From Telopea speciosissima (Eukaryota; Streptophyta; Magnoliopsida; Proteales; Proteaceae), in the NCBI RefSeq assembly GCF_018873765.1, contig NC_057919.1:66582984-66646983 (forward strand): a stretch of 64,000 nucleotides of DNA, read 5' to 3'. A model generated the notes under the pieces. That model saw nothing but the letters and a program-made list of their open reading frames with translations. It ran no database searches and was not told the DNA's origin. Position 1 is the first letter of the stretch, and the number at the start of each line of letters is the position of its first letter. Below are positions 57,443-64,000 of this stretch, piece by piece. The translations under genes were made by a program, and so were the position numbers.

Positions 57443-60400
57443 TCATGATGATTCTTTCCTTGGACCATTGGATTCAACATGCCATCCTCCAGTGCAGTAC
57501 CTCAATCGTAGACTTTTGAGCTTCTCAGCATATTCCCCTGTTGTAGAGAATACTTCATCCCATATCTTCTGCATATCTGTTTTGGCAGAAGATGCAAGGA
57601 TGTTAGCCAAAATATGAACCCCTTGGGAGGAAGTTTCAGTATATGCAGGCAAACGATAGGTTGCAGATGGTCTTCACAGAGAAAGGACTCTTACATAATT
57701 TCAAATATATATTAGAAATGATTTTCAAAAATCAAAAAACATTAAATGTCCCAAATTAAACCAATCAGATGAGTCCATTTTGAAGTATCAGCATATGCAC
57801 AAATGATATCAGAATTCAATAAGAAAGAAGTTCATCCCATGTGGGAATAAGTGCAGCCAAAATACATCAAATCATCAACAGAAAAACCCCAGAGACTGAT
57901 TCTCACTATTCTTCAAAGTTCAACCAAAGCGCATAAAACATCTGTGCTTATAGGATTTCTATCAACAGTGAGGGGATATCATATGCGAATAAGTTGCAGG
58001 AAGCCTATTATTCCATAGATATATTATCACAATTGTATTTCAATCTTATCCTTTTATTTATTTCCTTGATTTCTCCTAATGGATGCTGAGAAGATTTGGT
58101 TACATTTCTTTATGGCTTCTGTCCTTGTACAACTCAAGGGTATGCATAAGGTATCCTTGAAAGACATAGCTCATCCATATTTGAAGTATAGCTTTATATT
58201 AGATAATTAGAAATCAAAGAACAAAGTCTTCTATAATTCAAATAAATTCATATTATTTCAAGAAAATAATAAAATTTATAATGTATAATAATGCCCAAGG
58301 AAATTCAATGTCAAGCAATTGTGAGCAAACACATGCATATGGTCAACAATATGATTCCCCTGCTTTGAATTCCCGTCACATGGATTCTTAAGCATACACC
58401 TCTGTCAACCCACTCTTTTTGACATTGACAAAACATAATTCAATTTTTACCGACCTGGAAATACTTTCCTCCCAATTTTTTATAGACTAGTGCTGTTCAT
58501 AGTAAATCATTTTGATATGGAACACAAAATTGGATTCATATAAATTTTTCATTAGGATACACAAAATAACAACCTACAGCACGCATTGGAAAGAAATATA
58601 AATAATGCAACAGAATGAGCATACCAGCCCTGTCTGGAGCAGACAGACACATAATGACCATGTCAAATCGAGCAACTTTGGTCATGTTATCCAAAAATTG
58701 GACTGCAAACTCAGTTTCTTCCCTGTAAGAGAGATTGATAATCAGACATTGATCAAACAAAGGATGCTCTGGACAGAATTATCAGAACAAAGAAACCCTC
58801 CACTCACATGAAAAAGGTGGCTATACATCTTATAATATCAATCAGTACCGGAGCAGAAAGTGCATTTTTGAACAATTGTGGTAAGGTCATTGGTGATATA
58901 GCCTAACCAAACCAAAACAATAATAAGTTGTAATAAAAAAAATGAAAACAGAAAAGGAGATCTAATGTAAGGTGCAGTAAACAATCCACTAAGCACATGA
59001 CCTTATTGACATTAAAAGAGGATGATCCAATCAAAATAAAACATGTTGGATGATTCAACCCACTCCCCTCCTCCCCAGAAAAAAAAGAACAAAATGGGAA
59101 GATGTTGGAAAGAAATTTTCCATCTATTGATTTTTATAACCATCCAACCTCTGAATTTTTTCAAGAAAGTCATACATTCCTCTGGCCAGCCAACTGAAAT
59201 TTCAAGCAATTTCCACTGCAAAAGATGCCCCACCAATATGGGCCAGCCCTACTGATGTGTCCATTTCTAGGTATAGTAGCATAAGATACCAAAATCCTTG
59301 ATTGTGGGACATTTATAATGTGTATCTGGAGTATACTTAACCATGTAGATGGCTGACATGGTGATTCTGATCATGGAACAAATTGGGTACCATGTACCAA
59401 TTCCGTAGGCCAATTCAACCATATACCCCAATGTATCTGACTTTTCCCCTCATATTACCAGCCATCAAACAGTCAAACCACTATCCAAATAGTCGTTTTT
59501 AAACAATTATTCAAAGCATTATTCTAACACATATGGAAGAATTTATCTCAACCTAAACTTCCCAAACTAGTACAGCATTTGATAAACATGTACGTATTTC
59601 AGAACCAACTAAGCTGGCTGCCACAAGGCAGATAATGACCATTATGGGCAGCTTTGCCTAGTCAACCAGTCAAGGAAGTGTTTCTTTGATGGGCAATTGG
59701 CCAGCTGCTTCAGACAATGATATAAAGAATATTTTTTCCAAACCTTCAACAAACAAGCCTGTAGCGCAGGATCACCAGATAGCCCTCTCCATGAAACCTC
59801 AAACTGGTAAGCTGACTTTGGTGGTGTAATGTTTTTGGCAGCATCAGCCATGGCTCGAGAAGCTGCTCTTGAAGCAAGTGCTTGAACTGATGTCCCCAAC
59901 TGTTGCTCGAGGCCAATAGCACGTCTTCTCTGTTAAAGATAAAATTAGATGACTTTGTAAATGGATCAAGAAATAGAATTTAAGACAAATAATTCTAGAA
60001 CTCAAGATGGCTTCACAGGGAAAATATTCTTAACTTCCAAAATGGAGTTCCCGTAGAAGCAGGATTTTCTTTTGGGGAGGGGGGGTGGAGGGGGAAGAAT
60101 ACAATAAAGGTCCAGTGGGTTGGTCCATGAACTGCAATATGTGATGGGACATTTGATTTGGAGAAGATGACAGATAAAATGAAATGAAAAAAGCATAAAC
60201 ACAAGATTGGAGACCACAAAATTTTAACTTTTCCGAAATCAAAAGTTGTAAGAACTAGAGCTCTGTAGACAGTAGATATCATCAGAGAAAGGTTAGTAAC
60301 TTTGCCACATTTAATTTCGAATCCAAGAGCTGGCAATCACTTACTTATTTGGCACTTGGGGGGCAGGGGGGAGGTGAACCTTAAGAGATCAGCAAAATTA

Positions 60401-61986
60401 GCCATAAGACAGACATGATTAGATATGAATAGGTGAATGACTCCACATGATAGAGGTCAAAACCTTCACTCATCAAGTTTCAGCCCCAAATAAGAAAAGG
60501 AAGTGGCTCCAGAGTTGGAGCAAAGTCTCCTAAAATTACAAAATTCCCCTACTGTCACAATGAGCTTCTTGCAAATTTAGTATCACTTTGCACTAACTTT
60601 TGTCGCACTTCCCTACTTGTTTGGGGCTGAAAATTTACCAGTGAGACAAGTGTGATGTGTTCTATCACATTGACACACTCCCATGTGCTCACGTGCCAAG
60701 GAAGAATTTTAACAAGATCAAGGTTGCCCATAGAAACTAGAAAAGGCAAATGGGGAGCAATTTTAGAAACAAAGGTAAATGATTCATGACTGGGATATTC
60801 ATAAATGAAGGCCCCCAAGATGGTCAGCCGTGGTTCAATTATGGCAACATATATAATACCCGTCAGAAAGCAAAGATCTCATGGAAAAACCTTAGAATTG
60901 TCTGCAGTAGCACTCTGGCTCAAGTGTTCCTGAGATCCAACAGGTTCCTGTCCCCCACTTCCCCTTCCATTTCTCGTTCTTATATCTTCTAATTCCTTCA
61001 CCAATTCAGAAGGCTCGACAGGAGCTTCCACATTGTTCTCCTGCAATTGGGAGTCAAACACTTCAATGATGTAAAAAAAATTGTTCCAACATCACCATAT
61101 AGGTGAATTTTCTTATCTTCCTCGTGAAACTGATGTCCACCTACTTCAAGTTAAACCCACTCACATATTGGATGATTCCCCTCTCATGGATTTTAGGTAG
61201 TTATTGCTATGTCAGCCATTACGGTAGTTTCATTCATAGTTGTCATGGCGCCTAGGCAAACCAAGGCGGTCGAGAGGGGCACAAATTAAGGCGACCAAAG
61301 CGCCAATCCAGAAAAAGGCACCTGGATGCCTAGGCAATGCCTTGACAACTATGGCTACATTGTCAACATTATCCCAATGGCACACTGAGTATTGCAGTTT
61401 TGCACTACAAAAATAAACTTCTGGTCTTTCTCATCAATATAAGGCTTGTGAAAGTGGCTCTTCCTACCAGATGGCATAAGACCATAGTACCGAAACTTAA
61501 ATCATGCGGAGGGCTTATAACCTGAGGAGCACATGGATTTTGGGGTCTGCAAACAACCGTTTGATGTTTTCTTACACACTCACACGCGCGCACACAAGCA
61601 CGCATGGATGCAGAAATTACTCGAGATATTCCGCCTTAAATCTAACTATATCATGCCAGACCTCAGACTGGGAATTATTTAAAATTGAATGGCTGCCCAA
61701 CCCAGACTGGCCTGAGTTGTACTACAACATGCAAGTGCATGAGCATACAAATTGTTCCAAAATGGGGGGGGGGTTTCCCATCTCTTTTTTCCGCATGTAA
61801 GTCCAAGTAGCACCAGACATTCCTAGAGAAAGGTCAAAATTATTTCGTCACCTTGATGCAATCCGATTCAGTCTTTTGAGAGGTACTAGAGACCAAATGA
61901 CTGCGCTGAACATCTCCTTTGACTTCAACTTTTGGTGCACCTTGAATGGAGTTTTTCACCACTGTAGAGACCTTCTTGGGAATCTC
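57443..61986 (-). CDS. RPAP3/SPAGHETTI-like HSP90 co-chaperone, 3' part
   Basis: Exons on the - strand, in order: 61986-61852, 61040-60891, 59929-59744, 58902-58808, 58722-58625, 57576-57443 (stop TGA). All have GT-AG ends and phases agree. The first two encode a polar linker. From exon 59929 comes an RPAP3 C-terminal domain: YQFEVSWRGLSGDPALQ, ISPMTLPQLFKNALSAPVLI, DIIRCIATFF, FAVQFLDNMTKVARFDMVIM, then MQKIWDEVFSTTG. In animals and plants RPAP3-type proteins pair N-terminal TPR repeats, which bind HSP90/HSP70, with this domain in the R2TP complex that assembles RNA polymerase II and PIKK kinases. The Arabidopsis counterpart would be SPAGHETTI. TPR exons were not found up to 64000, so the 5' part probably lies beyond the window. 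Identity rests on remembered domain wording. Confidence 0.75.
58903..59743 (-). other. Intron of the RPAP3-like gene
   Basis: About 840 bp between exons 59929-59744 and 58902-58808. No recognised element. Confidence 0.6.
61235..61354. mobile_element. MITE, 120 bp, CATAGTTGTCAAGGC family (complete copy)
   Basis: Ends CATAGTTGTCATGGCGCCTA and (inverted) taggcaatgccttgacaact plus atg match for about 25 bp with mismatches. It sits in the intron between exons 61852 and 61040 of the RPAP3-like gene. Fragments occur at 7479-7545 and about 57170-57294. Confidence 0.8.
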
Positions 61987-64000
61987 CTGGACAGCACAGC
62001 CAATTAACTTAATCACAATCAAATGTTTATGTACAGAGTATAGGTAACAAGACATTAGCTGGATGATGCTAGCATGTACTAGCACTAATCGACAACAATA
62101 TTTCCACAAGTTTGCAATCTGTAAAAAAATAGAAATAAAAGCCATAAAGAATCCACATATGACTTGTAATCTATATGAATTTTTAAGGCCTCAAAAATTT
62201 TATGGCCACCACAGTCCAAAAGTTGGGATCCTACCCTAGAACAACTGTTCAAATTTCCTTCTTTGCTGATATTATCCCCATTACCGTGAATGTAGTGTGG
62301 AATAACAATGGATATGACAAGATTTTCCAACAAAGACGTGGCTTATTCATGATCTCAACCTGCCAAGTCTCTTTCCATACTGTTGTAGATGGAATCAGGA
62401 TTTTGAGGTGGCACTAGATAAAAGGATGCAGAAAGAAACATTAGATTAGGGAAAAGGAAATTAGAACTACAGAAGTTGCCCATACACTTTTGTCAAATGA
62501 AGTTATCCCCACTCCGACAATGTTTCTTTTGGGTCTCTCCCACATCCATAGCCTGGACGGCAGATATTTCATCAATCTGCATCATACCAAAGGGCTACAT
62601 CTTAGAAAAGTCATAACAAAGCTTGCAATAAGCAGAACGCCATGATAAATTGCTATCTTTTTTATGCTCAGTGAGGGGGAAACAATAGAGTGTTGGACCA
62701 TGGGTACTCCTCCATGGATCCCCATGGATGGGATCAACGATCAGTGTAAGCCATTGGCTCGACTTGTGACCCTTAATCATTAGTTTAGTTTTGATCTCAA
62801 AGCAGCAATCGATACCTTTCCAGCAGTTCAAATCATTGTGAGTTATTAGAGGGTCCAAATCATGTATGGTTTTTTTTTTCCCTCTTTTTTTGGATGGGGG
62901 AGAGACAACAAAAGAGATAAGATGGTACGGAAGGATGAGATGGCCCACCAACTGGAAGATGGCCTGCTGCTTCCTAATTCATTGGTGGGTCAGACTTGAG
63001 TTTATATATGCAACTGATCTCTGAAAGAGATTACTTTATTAGGGCAAGTTAGTTAGTTTCTTATTTTTTATATCTTGTTTCTTTTTGATAATCAGTCTAA
63101 TCCAATATTTATGCATCTGAACTTATTAGTCAGACAAACCAGGCCCATTAAAAATTACTATGTTTAGGCATATAGCAAGTAAAATTCTTCAGTTAGTCAA
63201 TTCTAGCAACAAACATGCAAGGATTCGAATAAAAGGACATGAGTGAGGATACATGGAATCCACTTTTCTTAAAGAACATGATAAGAAAGAGGGAGGGAGG
63301 ACTATGTGTAGTTGGTATTTGACATGCTTGCAGCAATTTAATCTCTCTCACTAGAAGATCACTCTTACTTCAAATTTAGGCAATCCAAGTGGAGAATTCA
63401 TCCGTAAGAAACCAATTCACGTTTGACTCCACCCCATGGGATCTAGGTAATGCATGGACCAGGACGATATGGACTTAATGAGCCTAAGATTTGGGTATCC
63501 ATGTTCTTCTGACATCAATTTGTAATGAATTTGGCCGTGGAATACTGTACAAGAAACAGTACAATATGTACAAGTAACCACCATTGCTGCAGATCCATAC
63601 TCCCTCATAAATGTCACATCAGCCCATAGTTCCATGTTATACTACACAGATAGAGCTACACAGAAAATCCAAAATGCATCATTTATTTTCATCAAATATA
63701 AAAGAAACTATGAACATCAACATCTTCAATATGAACCTAAAACATGGATAACAGCTACAACAAGGTAGCATTGTACAAATGATATGGAAAGACACATTTG
63801 ACTTCCAAGTGATCTACTTATCTAGAAACCTCTTCATTTCATGTAAAATATCAACAGACTTAAACCACTTCTCAATGAAGGTAGCTGACTATTTGAGGGT
63901 TTAAATGGCTAAATGTTCCGGTAAATGTGGCACCCATGCAGGAAAATATGCCACCTTGATATCTATAAGGGACATCAAATTCTTAAAAGTCTCTAACCAT
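61987..64000. other. Upstream intron(s) of the RPAP3-like gene or intergenic DNA
   Basis: No TPR-coding exon or other domain was recognised in either strand. A poly-T tract lies near 62870. The region presumably belongs to a long 5' intron, but this is inference. Confidence 0.35.

Noticed and set aside
57577-57671. Longer last exon of the RPAP3-like gene beginning SATYRLPAYTETSS
   Set aside because: Its frame does not fit the phase left by exon 58722-58625; the acceptor before 57576 does, and joins the family words directly.
62595-62951. 118-aa open frame on the - strand as a possible upstream RPAP3 exon
   Set aside because: It has no TPR pattern and no matching splice phase was found.
1-64000. 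CRISPR arrays, operons or bacterial regulatory sites
   Set aside because: The window is plant nuclear DNA with spliced genes; the tandem repeats present have long units and no short spacers.

Overview
The window is nuclear DNA of a flowering plant. The evidence is short exons with GT-AG introns, plant-only gene families (DUF247, pectin methylesterase inhibitor, NINJA/AFP, DUF26 receptor kinase), plant-type LINEs, many MITEs and a fossil pararetrovirus. There is no sign of operons, CRISPR arrays or organelle genes. The species cannot be fixed from the sequence.

Layout. 1-13830 (+): the 3' part of a receptor-like kinase gene resembling Arabidopsis At4g02010. Its last intron (590-13452, about 12.9 kb) holds a rearranged caulimovirid-like fossil with inverted arms (about 1500-7478), a solo LTR inside that fossil (4818-6054), a MITE fragment, and an RTE-clade LINE (about 7880-11200, - strand) with a 329-bp tandem duplication at its 3' end. 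13831-16732: intergenic, with a three-copy tandem repeat and a MITE. 16733-18046 (+): an intact single-exon DUF247 gene. 18047-22300: MITE-rich intergenic DNA. 22358-22714 (+): a short NINJA/AFP-like reading frame closed by an early stop. 23666-25482 (+): a four-exon universal stress protein gene with a MITE inside a MITE in its last intron. 25737-34240: a tandem duplication whose two units each end in a pectin methylesterase inhibitor gene (28359-29108 and 33486-34214, both +). 34590-36770: a probable LTR remnant and a hAT-like non-autonomous transposon. 37200-37281 (+): a tRNA-Ser(UGA) gene. 38150-42990 (+): two decayed L1-type LINEs carrying RNase H domains, the first interrupted by an RTE fragment.

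43530-48237 (+): an INO80-complex subunit B/IES2-like gene (PAPA-1 plus zf-HIT) with a 5'-leader intron and a 149-codon upstream reading frame that stays open across that intron. 48340-49140: tandem repeats 3' of it. 50093-53085 (-): a complete seven-exon DUF26 cysteine-rich receptor kinase. 53090-57440: intergenic DNA with two MITEs and a G-rich run. 57443 to at least 61986 (-): the 3' part of an RPAP3/SPAGHETTI-like HSP90 co-chaperone gene; its N-terminal TPR exons are not visible and probably lie beyond the window.

The host genes form no pathway; this is ordinary gene-plus-repeat euchromatin. The most unusual features are the kinase intron with its inverted viral arms, the possible two-protein mRNA of the INO80B-like gene, and the clean breakpoint of the duplication that made the inhibitor gene pair.
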